Shown piece by piece: positions 6,785-13,912 of a stretch of DNA of 21,062 nucleotides (positions are counted from its first letter, which is position 1; each line of letters begins with the position of its first letter). The stretch comes from CAZUZD01 sp964624465 (GTDB taxonomy: Bacteria > Planctomycetota > Planctomycetia > Isosphaerales > Isosphaeraceae). The stretch lies in assembly GCA_964624465.1 (NCBI GenBank), contig CAZUZD010000079.1, forward strand, positions 1-21,062, given 5' to 3'. Under the pieces are notes generated by a model. That model was not told the DNA's origin, did not search any database, and saw only the letters and a list, made by a program, of their open reading frames with translations. A program made the position numbers and the translations under genes.

Positions 6785-9001
6785 TCACTTGTAGGAGTCG
6801 AACCGGACCAGGACCTGGCCGAGCAGCGGGGCCTGGATCTCCCGCAGCTCCCGGAGGGTCTGGCGGGTCTGCGTGTGGTCCTGCGAGTGGCCGTCGTTGA
6901 TGGTGATGACGCCGTGGGCGAGGGCGCCCAGGATCTGGAGGTCGACGGTGTGATGCAGCGACGGGCCGTGAATCAGCACGAGCGAGTACCGCTGCCGCAG
7001 GTCGTGGAGCAGCTCCGTCATGCGGTGGGTGGCGAACACCTCGGCCGAGACCGGCACGGTGCCGACGCCGAGCCGGTCGATGGACGGGTTGTCGGTCTGG
7101 GTGCAGAGGTCGTCGAGCTCCTGGACGGTGAAGCTCAGGTAGTCGGTCAGGCCGGGCGCCACGAACCGCTGGCAGACGGCCAGGACCTCGGGGTTCGAGG
7201 GGTCGCTGTTGGTGACGACCGTCGGGCCGGCCGCCTTCTCGAGGCCGACCCGGTCCAGCCTGGCGTCGATCAGCAGCACGCGCTCGTCGCGGAGCGCCAG
7301 CAGGTGGGCGAGCTCATCGAGGACCAGATCGGCATGCCCCTCGTCGGTGGTGGCCGCGAAGACGGCGACGTCGCCGGACTGGTGCAGGTGCTGCCGGAGC
7401 CGCAGCGCCAGGGCCCGCAGCGCCCGATGCCGCTCGATGCCGCTGTGCGCCGTGATCTGGGCCAGCATCGGTTCGCCGAGCCGGTTGCCGCGCGACTCGC
7501 AGCCACGGCGGTGCGCCAGGGTCTCGGCGGCTCCGGCCAGCCCGAGGGTCAGGAGCATCCCGAGCCCGCCGGTGGCGGCGATCAGGAGCTTGACGTTCGA
7601 GGCGCTCGGGTACGGCGCCGGCCGCGCCGGGGCCGCGACCACGAACTCGCCGGTATTCAACGAGATCAGGTTCCGCATGCCGGCCAGGAGCTGCTCGAGC
7701 TGGATCCGCTCGCTGGCGATGGCCTCGTTCTTCTTGGCCAGGGCCTGATAATCCCCGTTGAGGGAGTCGAGCTTGGCGATCTTGTCGCGGGCCTCGGCGA
7801 TGTGGAGCTTGATCTGGTCCATCTCCTTCTGGTTGGAGATCTGATCCAGCTCCAGCTCGAGGCGGCGGAACAGCACCTGGACGATGATCGGGGTGACGCC
7901 GCCCTTCTTCTTCTTGTTGCCGAGCAGGACGTCCTTGTCGAGCTTCTCGAGCTCTTCCTGGTACTTCTGGATCCGCTGGTTCTTGTCGATCTGGGCGCGG
8001 AGCACCCCGATCTCGGCCTTGATCGCCTCGACCTGGGTGACGGGGATGAGCTGCTTGGACAGCAACGCCTGGGCGCGGGCGAGCTCGTTCCGCTTGGCCA
8101 CGAGCTGGGCCTCGGTCTCCATGATCACCCGCTCCTCGGTGATCATCTCCTTGAGGCGGCCCTGCCGCATGCGATTCTCGTTGACCGTCGAGGTGGCGGC
8201 GTCGAGGGCGGCCTCCTCCTCGGTGGCCGTCTCCTGCTCCTTCTTGACCAGGTCGAGCTGCTGATCGATCCGCACCAGCTGGGCCGCCAGGTCGCTGGAG
8301 CGGCGCTCCTCGCTGGAGAGCTGGCCCTGGAGCTCGACGATCCGGAGGTTGGTCCGGTTGAGCTCGTCCTTGTAGTCGGTCAGGCCGTGGAGCTGGTGGA
8401 ACTTCCGGAGGTCGTCGACGGCCTGCTGCTCCCGCGCCTGGACCTCGGAGAGCTGCGTCTTGAAATCCTCCATGTGCTCGGAGAGCTTGCTGCGGCGGAT
8501 CCGGGTCACGTCCTGCACGAAGTTCTCGGTGAGCGCGTTCAGCATCTTCGCCGAGTTCTCGCCGCTGTCCCAGGAGAAGGCCAGCTGGAGGATCTTGGTG
8601 CCGCTGGGCACGGTGACGGTGAGGGCCTTCTTGACGAGCTTCAGCGGCAGCTTGATCTCGAACTGGCTGCGCAGGTTCTCCATCATCTCGTCGGAGTCGG
8701 CCAGCCCGGCCAGGGTCTTGAGGTCGGGCTGGGTGTAGAGGCTCTTGGCCACGTCCGGGATCGGCAGCGGCGTGTAGATGAGCGTCGTGGTCGACTCCCA
8801 CGACCGCACCGCCAGGAACTTGACGGCCGCGGCGGTGGCCAGCAGCGTCAGGAGCAGACCGGCGGCCAGCACCTTCCAGCGCCGCTGGAGGACTCGCAGC
8901 AGGAGCGCCGGGTCGAGCGCCGGGCGATTCGCCGCCCTCGGGTGCGAGACCGGGCCGGGACGGGCCAGCGCGCCGAGGGCCTTGGGCGGGACGGTCGCCA
9001 T
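6785..9001 (-). CDS. Wzz/Gum-type polysaccharide co-polymerase fused to a degenerate BY-kinase-like domain
   Basis: This 738-residue inner-membrane protein is expected to control polysaccharide chain length and export. The first membrane helix lies at about 43-64, followed by a short beta segment and a very long periplasmic coiled coil (about 150-460). The second helix is at about 470-495, then a cytoplasmic ATPase-like domain (about 530-738). That domain keeps a Walker A'-like VLLIDARLDR (575-584), but the P-loop position reads AATTDEGHAD with His556 where the essential Lys should be. The Walker B position reads LVLIHGP with His678 in place of Asp. The tail has no tyrosine cluster (ends RFDSYK). 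It thus looks like a kinase-dead BY-kinase relative. I chose the ATG at 9001: GGAGAG at 9008-9013 fits, and the extra 24 codons upstream are noncoding in character and would cover the promoter. A sigma-54-type promoter and palindrome precede it. Confidence 0.9.
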   Translation of the reverse strand: MATVPPKALGALARPGPVSHPRAANRPALDPALLLRVLQRRWKVLAAGLLLTLLATAAAVKFLAVRSWESTTTLIYTPLPIPDVAKSLYTQPDLKTLAGLADSDEMMENLRSQFEIKLPLKLVKKALTVTVPSGTKILQLAFSWDSGENSAKMLNALTENFVQDVTRIRRSKLSEHMEDFKTQLSEVQAREQQAVDDLRKFHQLHGLTDYKDELNRTNLRIVELQGQLSSEERRSSDLAAQLVRIDQQLDLVKKEQETATEEEAALDAATSTVNENRMRQGRLKEMITEERVIMETEAQLVAKRNELARAQALLSKQLIPVTQVEAIKAEIGVLRAQIDKNQRIQKYQEELEKLDKDVLLGNKKKKGGVTPIIVQVLFRRLELELDQISNQKEMDQIKLHIAEARDKIAKLDSLNGDYQALAKKNEAIASERIQLEQLLAGMRNLISLNTGEFVVAAPARPAPYPSASNVKLLIAATGGLGMLLTLGLAGAAETLAHRRGCESRGNRLGEPMLAQITAHSGIERHRALRALALRLRQHLHQSGDVAVFAATTDEGHADLVLDELAHLLALRDERVLLIDARLDRVGLEKAAGPTVVTNSDPSNPEVLAVCQRFVAPGLTDYLSFTVQELDDLCTQTDNPSIDRLGVGTVPVSAEVFATHRMTELLHDLRQRYSLVLIHGPSLHHTVDLQILGALAHGVITINDGHSQDHTQTRQTLRELREIQAPLLGQVLVRFDSYK

Positions 9002-9007
9002 GTCACA

Positions 9008-9013
9008 CTCTCC
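9008..9013 (-). promoter_or_regulatory. Ribosome-binding site fixing the Wzz-like start
   Basis: GGAGAG on the minus strand lies 6 bases before the ATG at 9001. It selects this start over the in-frame ATG at 9073. Confidence 0.65.
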
Positions 9014-9048
9014 GTGAGTTCCGGGGCCGCGCAAGCGGAGCGCAGCCC

Positions 9049-9064
9049 GCACCCTTAAGGGTGC
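9049..9064. promoter_or_regulatory. 16-bp perfect palindrome over the Wzz promoter -12/start region
   Basis: GCACCCTTAAGGGTGC reads the same on both strands. It covers the -12 GC of the predicted sigma-54 promoter and the expected transcription start, so a bound protein here would block initiation. It could also form a small leader hairpin. Confidence 0.5.
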
Positions 9065-9078
9065 AAAGCCCACGCCAA
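9062..9078 (-). promoter_or_regulatory. Predicted sigma-54 promoter for the Wzz-like gene
   Basis: On the minus strand the site reads TTGGCGTGGGCTTTGCA. Against YTGGCACGrNNNTTGCW it misses only the AC after TGGC. The invariant GG and GC are separated by exactly 10 bases. The transcription start would fall near 9052, giving a leader of about 50 bases before the ATG at 9001. Confidence 0.65.
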
Positions 9079-9122
9079 GACTTCAATGGATGGCCGGGGG
9101 AAATAATGCGAACGCCCGGCAC

Positions 9123-9143
9123 GCCGACCGGGAGACGGTCGGC
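9123..9143 (-). terminator. Candidate terminator after the STAS gene
   Basis: GCCGACCG (9123-9130) and CGGTCGGC (9136-9143) form a perfect 8-bp stem with a 5-base loop, between the STAS stop (9234) and the Wzz promoter. A weaker 6-bp dyad, CGGATC/GATCCG, lies at 9200-9218. Confidence 0.5.
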
Positions 9144-9233
9144 AAACCGGGCGGGCCAGGGCAGAGGGGAGGAGCGGGGTGCGGCAGCCGGTGCAGGGCC
9201 GGATCGGAGCCAGATCCGACCCGACCGACCGGA

Positions 9234-9566
9234 TCAGGCGGAGCGGACCGAGGAGCGGGTGTCGTGGCCGGCGAGGGCCACCAGACGGGGCACCCGGGCC
9301 AGGAACCGCTCGAGGCGGGGGCTGACGCCGATGATCTGCGGCGGGGTCGCGGCCCGGTCGGCCACGGCACACAGCAGGCTCAGGCCGGCCGAGTCGATGA
9401 ACTCCACACCCGTCAGGTCGACGACCAGCCGGTGGCTCTCGATCGCGAGGGCCATCAGGGTCGGGCGAGCGATCTGGGCGGCGGCAGCGTCGAAGTTCCG
9501 GACGCCGGCCCGGTAACGGGGCTCGGTGGCGACGCCGACAGACCGCAGTGTCATCGTTTCGATCAT
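9234..9566 (-). CDS. Stand-alone STAS-domain protein (anti-sigma factor antagonist type)
   Basis: This is a 110-residue protein made almost entirely of one STAS domain. The core VVDLTGVEFIDSAGLSLLCAVADRA contains the DSAGL block whose serine (Ser59) is the phosphorylation switch in SpoIIAA-like proteins. The C-terminal part, PPQIIGVSPRLERFLARVPRL, matches the last strand and helix of the fold. The N-terminal strand before FDAAAAQIARPTL is short. Partners are expected to be a Ser kinase/phosphatase, neither of which is in the window. It sits inside the polysaccharide locus, 66 bases after a GT4 gene and before the Wzz-like gene. This recalls SypA, the STAS regulator of the Vibrio fischeri syp polysaccharide locus; the functional parallel is inference. 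The start may be the ATG at 9566 or the one at 9554; neither has a strong ribosome-binding site. A TGAGGCA motif cluster lies just upstream. Confidence 0.88.
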   Translation of the reverse strand: MIETMTLRSVGVATEPRYRAGVRNFDAAAAQIARPTLMALAIESHRLVVDLTGVEFIDSAGLSLLCAVADRAATPPQIIGVSPRLERFLARVPRLVALAGHDTRSSVRSA

Positions 9567-9611
9567 GGCTTCAGTCCGGCTCTGTGGCTCTTGGGGTCAC
9601 CGAAGGGCGGC

Positions 9612-9690
9612 GAGGCAGACCGTGAGGCCGCCTCATTTCGACCGCCGATTCTCACTTTGAGGCAGCTTCCGGCCGTCTCGGAGTGAGGCA
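9612..9690. promoter_or_regulatory. TGAGGCA motif cluster upstream of the STAS gene
   Basis: TGAGGCA occurs at 9658-9664 and 9684-9690, each preceded by TCTC and four bases. GAGGCA occurs at 9612-9617, and TGAGGC-C-GCCTCA, a 13-base palindrome, at 9623-9635. The copy at 9673-9690 matches 17 of 18 bases of a site at 20237-20254. The cluster spans the end of the GT4 gene and the gap before the STAS gene. No GG-N10-GC promoter was found directly downstream. Confidence 0.4.
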
Positions 9691-10847
9691 TGAAGCACGC
9701 GGGCGACTTCTGCGGCGGTTTTTGACCAGGAGTACCGCGGAAGCACATACTCGCGGGCCGCCAGGCCCAGTGAACAGCAGACGGATCTCTCATCAAGCAA
9801 ACCCCGGACCACAGGGGGCCAAAGTTCCAGATTTTCTGCCGGGAGCACCCGGCCGCACCGGCCGCCGTCCAGCAGGCGGGGGATGTCCCCCTGGTCCGAG
9901 GCCACCACGGCGCAGCCGGCGGCGGCGGCCTCCAGCACCTTCAGGGGGCAGAAGTAGAAGGGGCCGGCGTGCGGCGGGTGCGGCATCACCGCCACATCCA
10001 GCAGCGCCGTGAGCCGGGGCACCTCGTCGGCCGGCCGGCGGCCCAGCCAGATCACGTCGGGCCGGTCGGCCAGGCTCGCCTGCAGCGCCGGCCGCTCGAC
10101 GCCGTCGCCGATCAGGAGCCACTGGGTGTCGGGCCTCGGCCCCACGGCCCGGATGATCGCACCCAGGCGGTCGATCCCGTGGAACGGCCGGAACGAGCCG
10201 ACGAACCCCGCCACCCGGGGCGCCGTGATCCCCAGCGCCCGGCGGGCCTCGACCCGCTCGGCCGCCCCCATCGCGGGAAACCGGGCCGGGTCAACCCCAT
10301 TGGGCACGACCGTGATCGGCGTCGAAAGTCCATAGCGGCCCAGCAGTTCAGCCGCCGGGTGGCTGACCGTGACGATGGCCCGGCTCCGCCGCAGGGTCCA
10401 GCGCTCCAGGGCCTCGACCAGCCCGGGCGGGTGGAACCGCGACTCAGGCACGGCGCGGGTCTCGTGGGCGACCGGGGCGTCGGCGTAGGTGACCAGCGGC
10501 ATCCCGGCGGCCGTGGCCGCGCGGGCCATCGAGATGCAGTACGCATCCTGCCGCGCCAGAACGACTTCGGGCCCAAATTCGGCCAGAACCCGGCGGTCGC
10601 GGGCGAGCATCCCCCGGTTCCGGGCCAGGGCCCTGGCGAACCAGACCGCGTCGCGGAGCCGGCCGCCCCGGCGCGCGGCCGGCGCCGCTCCGGCCGGAGG
10701 GGCCGGGCTGGGCGGGGAAACCGGGCCGGCGCTGCGGTGGATCAGGACCTCGTGGCCCTGCTGGCGGAGCTCGCCGGCGATCGAGTGGACCATGCGGACG
10801 GCCGGGTGGGCGTCGTCGGCGAGGTAGTGGCTGTAGAGGATCCGCAT
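9633..10847 (-). CDS. Glycosyltransferase family 4 (GT-B) protein
   Basis: This is a 404-residue GT-B fold transferase predicted to add a nucleotide-activated sugar to the lipid-linked repeat unit at the cytoplasmic membrane face. The N-terminal domain opens MRILYSHYLADDAHPAVRMVHSIAGELRQQGHEV, with the glycine-rich acceptor loop and GHxV strand of GT4 enzymes. The C-terminal domain shows ITVVPNGVDPARF, VAGFVGSFRPFHGIDRL (donor-side loop), and CPLKVLEAAAAGCAVVASDQGDIPRLL, in which Glu306 is the second Glu of the E-x7-E motif. The first position of that motif is not Glu, as in the 'SPLK.xE' subgroup. Donor and acceptor cannot be told from sequence. It follows the WecG-like gene by 42 bases on the same strand and probably shares its transcript. 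Its last 20 codons carry TGAGGCA repeats, which may be regulatory. Confidence 0.9.
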   Translation of the reverse strand: MRILYSHYLADDAHPAVRMVHSIAGELRQQGHEVLIHRSAGPVSPPSPAPPAGAAPAARRGGRLRDAVWFARALARNRGMLARDRRVLAEFGPEVVLARQDAYCISMARAATAAGMPLVTYADAPVAHETRAVPESRFHPPGLVEALERWTLRRSRAIVTVSHPAAELLGRYGLSTPITVVPNGVDPARFPAMGAAERVEARRALGITAPRVAGFVGSFRPFHGIDRLGAIIRAVGPRPDTQWLLIGDGVERPALQASLADRPDVIWLGRRPADEVPRLTALLDVAVMPHPPHAGPFYFCPLKVLEAAAAGCAVVASDQGDIPRLLDGGRCGRVLPAENLELWPPVVRGLLDERSVCCSLGLAAREYVLPRYSWSKTAAEVARVLHASLRDGRKLPQSENRRSK

Positions 10848-10889
10848 GGGGGCTCGCCGGGTCAGCGGGGTCGGTCGGGGCGGGGCGGG

Positions 10890-11714
10890 TCAGGGACGGC
10901 CGACGACCCGGCCGGGGTCCTCGAGGCCCCGGAACGCGGCGCGGATCAGGAACCAGCCGTTGCGCCAGTAGCGGCCGAACAGGCGTCTGGGTTCGAGGAC
11001 CAGCCGGAAGACCCACTCCAGGCCGACCCGGCCGACCCACTTCGGGGCCCGGGCCACCCGGCCGGCGAGGAAGTCGAGGGTGGCCCCGATCTGGAAGGCC
11101 GCCGGCACGCCCATGCGGCCGAGGTGCTCGGCGATCCAGAGCTCGCCCCGCGGCTGCCCGATGGCGACGAACAGCAGGTGGGCCCCCGACGTACGGATCT
11201 GTGCCATCAGGGTTTCCGTCTCGTCGGCCGTCAGGGGCCGGAACGGCGGGCAGGCGGTGCCGGCGATGATCAGGCCGGGGTTGTCGGCCCGCAGCCGCTC
11301 GGCCGCCCGGTCGGCGATCCCCGGGGCCCCTCCCAGGAGGAACACCCGATGGCCGCGCTCCGCAGCGCGGCGGCAGAGGGCCGGGACGAGGTCGGAGCCG
11401 GCGACGCGGCCCGGCAGGGGTCGGCCGAGGTGTCGGGCGGCCCAGACCAGCGGCATGCCGTCGGCCAGCACCAGGGCGGCGCGCTCGTTGAAGGCGGCCA
11501 GCCCGGGGGTCTCGGCGGTGAGCATGGCGTAATTCAAGTTGGCCGTGACGCCGTAGTTCGGGCGACCGTCGGCGATCATCCGGTCGACGGCGTCGAGCGA
11601 TTCGGCCATCGACAGCGGCGACAGCGGCAGGCCGAGCACGCGGACCGGCTCGACGCGCGTATAGTCAAGCTGCGGCGGATTCTGCGCCGAGGCGCCGGGG
11701 GATGGCATGGTCAT
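10890..11714 (-). CDS. WecG/TagA/CpsF family (GT26) glycosyltransferase
   Basis: The 274-residue product matches the family that transfers N-acetylmannosamine-type or glucuronate/other sugars to polyprenyl-linked acceptors. Signatures in order: TANLNYAMLTAE, LVLADGMPLVWAARHLGRPLPGRVAGSDLVPAL (catalytic Asp85 in ADGMP), GHRVFLLGGAPGIADRAAERL, LLFVAIGQPRGELWIAEHLG, and IGATLDFLAGRVARAPKWVGRVGLEWVFRLVLEPRRLFGRYWRN. This last basic and aromatic C-terminal block is associated with membrane attachment in the family. The sugar specificity cannot be inferred. ATG codons occur at 11714 and 11708; a GAGAG stretch suits the second. It is divergent from the GT4 gene starting at 11795, and the 80-base gap must hold both promoters, though none is obvious. 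Confidence 0.93.
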   Translation of the reverse strand: MTMPSPGASAQNPPQLDYTRVEPVRVLGLPLSPLSMAESLDAVDRMIADGRPNYGVTANLNYAMLTAETPGLAAFNERAALVLADGMPLVWAARHLGRPLPGRVAGSDLVPALCRRAAERGHRVFLLGGAPGIADRAAERLRADNPGLIIAGTACPPFRPLTADETETLMAQIRTSGAHLLFVAIGQPRGELWIAEHLGRMGVPAAFQIGATLDFLAGRVARAPKWVGRVGLEWVFRLVLEPRRLFGRYWRNGWFLIRAAFRGLEDPGRVVGRP

Positions 11715-11782
11715 CGCTCTCGGGGAGTCTCATACTCGGAGCCGGGGCCGACGCGTCGCGGTCGGACGGCACGGCCCAGCCT

Positions 11783-11786
11783 GAGG
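11783..11786 (+). promoter_or_regulatory. Ribosome-binding site fixing the plus-strand GT4 start
   Basis: GAGG lies 8 bases before the ATG at 11795 and supports it over the in-frame ATG at 11702, which overlaps the divergent gene. Confidence 0.55.
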
Positions 11787-11794
11787 CGAAGCCC

Positions 11795-12919
11795 ATGCCG
11801 CGCCGTCGCATCGCCATGATCCTCCCCGGCCTGGGCCGCGTCCAGCGGGGGGCCGAGACCGCCTTCTTCGAGCTGGCCAGGGCCCTGGCCGCGCAGCCCG
11901 ACATCGACGTCGAGCTGTTCGGGTCCGGCACCGAGGGGCCCGAGGGCATCCCCCTCAGGACCGTCGGGCTGATCCCCCGCGAGCGCTTCGAGCGCTGGCC
12001 CCGGCTGCCCGCCCTCCGCAGCGAGTCTCATTATGAGGAGCTGAGCTTCGTCCTCAGCCTCATCACGAGAGGGATGTATCATCCCGATCAATTCGATGCG
12101 ACGCTGTCCTGCACGTACCCCTTCGTCAACTGGTACCTCCAGCGCGCCGGGGGCCGTCAGCGCCCGAAGCTGATCTTCGTTACCCAGAACGGCGACTGGA
12201 TGTGCTACGCCCGGAGCCGGGAATATCGCCTGTTCCGCTGCGACGGCCTGGTCTGCATCAACCCCCTGTATTACGAGGCCCACCGGAACCGCTGGCCCTC
12301 GGTGCTGATCCCCAACGGCGTCGACCCGGACGTGTACCGGCCAGCGGAGGGCGTCGCGGCCAACGGCGTGGACCCTGGCCGGCTGCGGACGGTGTTCATG
12401 GCCAGTGCGCTCATCCCCTCGAAGGGGGTCGACGCGGCGATCCGGGCGGTGGCGCGGGTGCCGGGGGCGCGGCTGGTGGTGGCCGGCGACGGCCCGGAGC
12501 GGGCGGCGGTGGCCGACCTGGCGCAGGCACTGCTGCCGGGCCGGCACGAGCTGCTCGGCAGCGTGCCCCGCGCCCGCATGCCCGAGCTGTTCCGCGCCGC
12601 CGACGCCTTCCTCCACATGAGCCGCGACGAGCCGTTCGGGATCGTGTACCTGGAGGCGGCCGCCAGCGGCCTGCCGATCGTGGCCCCCGACGGCCCGGTC
12701 GCCCGCTGGATCCTGGGGGACTCGGCGCTCTACGCCGACCCATCCGCGCCCGAGTCAGTGGCCGACGCCCTGGGCCGGGCCCTGGACCCGGACGCCGCCC
12801 GAACGCTGGGCGCGGCCGCCCGGAGCCGGGTACTCGACGGCTGGAGCTGGCAGCGTCAGGCCGGCCGCTATCGCGACTTCATCGAGCAGATCCTCGCCGC
12901 CAGGACATCCCCTTCATGA
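11795..12919 (+). CDS. Glycosyltransferase family 4 (GT-B) protein
   Basis: This is a 374-residue cytoplasmic GT-B transferase. The N-terminus RRIAMILPGLGRVQRGAETAFFELARAL has the glycine-rich acceptor loop. The interdomain region reads WPSVLIPNGVDPDVYRP. The C-terminal donor domain has VFMASALIPSKGVDAAIRAV, ARLVVAGDGPER, and the full E-x7-E motif EPFGIVYLE (Glu279, Glu287), followed by AAASGLPIVAPDGPVA. The start at 11795 removes 31 upstream codons that overlap the divergent promoter region. Its stop overlaps the start of the next GT gene by ATGA (12916-12919), showing translational coupling. Donor sugar unknown. A short AT-richer patch within the gene (about 12020-12110) encodes SHYEELSFVLSLITRGMY and does not break the frame. 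Confidence 0.92.
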   Translation: MPRRRIAMILPGLGRVQRGAETAFFELARALAAQPDIDVELFGSGTEGPEGIPLRTVGLIPRERFERWPRLPALRSESHYEELSFVLSLITRGMYHPDQFDATLSCTYPFVNWYLQRAGGRQRPKLIFVTQNGDWMCYARSREYRLFRCDGLVCINPLYYEAHRNRWPSVLIPNGVDPDVYRPAEGVAANGVDPGRLRTVFMASALIPSKGVDAAIRAVARVPGARLVVAGDGPERAAVADLAQALLPGRHELLGSVPRARMPELFRAADAFLHMSRDEPFGIVYLEAAASGLPIVAPDGPVARWILGDSALYADPSAPESVADALGRALDPDAARTLGAAARSRVLDGWSWQRQAGRYRDFIEQILAARTSPS

Positions 12920-13896
12920 CCGCCGCCGCCGCCGGACCCCGACCCCGGCTCAGCCTGATCATCGTCAACTACAACACCCGCGACCTGCTCTGCCAGTGCC
13001 TGGCGTCGATCGCCCAGCACGAGCCGGGCGCCGAGGTGATCGTGATCGACAACGCCAGCCGCGACGGCTCGGCGGCGGCCGTCCGCGAGGGGTTCCCGAC
13101 GGTGACCTGCCTGGACATGGGCTGGAACGCCGGCTTCGCCGCCGCCAACAACGCCGGCCTGGCGCGGGCGCGTGGCGATTACCTCGTGCTCCTCAACAGC
13201 GACACGGTGCTGGAGGATGACAGCCTGTCGCGGTGCGTCGCCTGGATGGACGCGCACCCAGACGTCGGCGCCACCAGTCCGAAGCTGATGGGCACCGACG
13301 ACCGGCCGCAGCTCTGCCTGTACCCGATGCCCAGCGTCGGCGTCCTGGTCCGCCAGGCGCTGCGACGGCCGGTGCTCGAGGGCCCGGTGACCGAGGGCTG
13401 GCTGGCGGGCACGGCCCTGATGCTGCGACGCGAGGCGCTGGCGGCCATCGGCGGCGGGCTCGACGACGGCTTCTGGATGTACTGGGAGGATGCCGACCTC
13501 TCGGCGCGGCTGCGGAAGGCGGGCTGGCGGCTCGAACCGTTCCCGGGCGGCCAGATCCGGCACCACGGCGGGGCCAGCGGCGGCGGCGACGACGCCGCGC
13601 GGCGGGCCGACCTGCACGCCTGGTACCTGTTCGGCAAGTACCGCTGGTTCGCCAAGCACGGCGGCTTCGGCGCCCGCGCGGCGGTGCTGATGCTCGACAC
13701 CCTCGACGTCGCCCGCAAGGCGGTGCGCGGCACGATCTACCCGAAGCGACGCGCCGAGCGGACGCACGCCGGGGTCATGCTCCGTGCCATCGGGAACCAC
13801 CTGCGGGGCGTGGCCCCGCCGATCCCCGGCGGTGGCCGGCGGCCCGACCCGTCGGCGACGCCGGGAGCGGCACCGGCCTCGCCCTCGCCGCGCTGA
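12916..13896 (+). CDS. Glycosyltransferase family 2, rhamnosyltransferase (WbbL)-like
   Basis: This is a 326-residue GT-A fold enzyme. It has LSLIIVNYNTRDLLCQCLASI (donor-binding start), VIVIDNASRDGS, NAGFAAANNAGLARARGDYLVLLNSDT (metal-binding region with Asp96), WLAGTALMLRRE, and FWMYWEDADLSARLRKAGW with Glu191-Asp192 as the likely catalytic-base region. This set is typical of the WbbL-like rhamnosyltransferase branch, though the sugar is not proven. The ATG at 12916 overlaps the previous gene's stop. The frame is open far upstream (to 12202), but that stretch is the shadow of the GT4 gene. The last 30 residues are Pro/Ala/Gly-rich and probably disordered. It converges with the flippase gene, leaving only 16 bases between stop codons and no strong terminator. 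Confidence 0.92.
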   Translation: MTAAAAGPRPRLSLIIVNYNTRDLLCQCLASIAQHEPGAEVIVIDNASRDGSAAAVREGFPTVTCLDMGWNAGFAAANNAGLARARGDYLVLLNSDTVLEDDSLSRCVAWMDAHPDVGATSPKLMGTDDRPQLCLYPMPSVGVLVRQALRRPVLEGPVTEGWLAGTALMLRREALAAIGGGLDDGFWMYWEDADLSARLRKAGWRLEPFPGGQIRHHGGASGGGDDAARRADLHAWYLFGKYRWFAKHGGFGARAAVLMLDTLDVARKAVRGTIYPKRRAERTHAGVMLRAIGNHLRGVAPPIPGGGRRPDPSATPGAAPASPSPR

Positions 13897-13912
13897 GGCC
13901 AGGGCGTCCGGC

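Noticed and set aside
6143..9058. A 971-codon plus-strand open frame opposite the esterase and Wzz-like genes
   Set aside because: It is the antisense shadow of two well-supported genes. Its translation is low-complexity (Leu/Gly/Asp/Val/Arg-rich) with no family motif, and long stop-free antisense frames are expected at this G+C.
11766..11782. GGCACG resembling a sigma-54 -24 element before the plus-strand GT4 gene
   Set aside because: The -12 position reads AGCCT instead of TTGCA, and the start of transcription would fall on the start codon.
12028..12044. TCTC-ATTA-TGAGG word similar to the enhancer-like motif
   Set aside because: It is a lone incomplete copy inside the GT4 coding sequence, explained by the codons for SHYEE.
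12202..12915. N-terminal extension of the GT2 frame
   Set aside because: It overlaps the GT4 gene in another frame and is Arg/Gly/Pro-rich. The ATGA overlap at 12916 gives the expected GT2 N-terminus.
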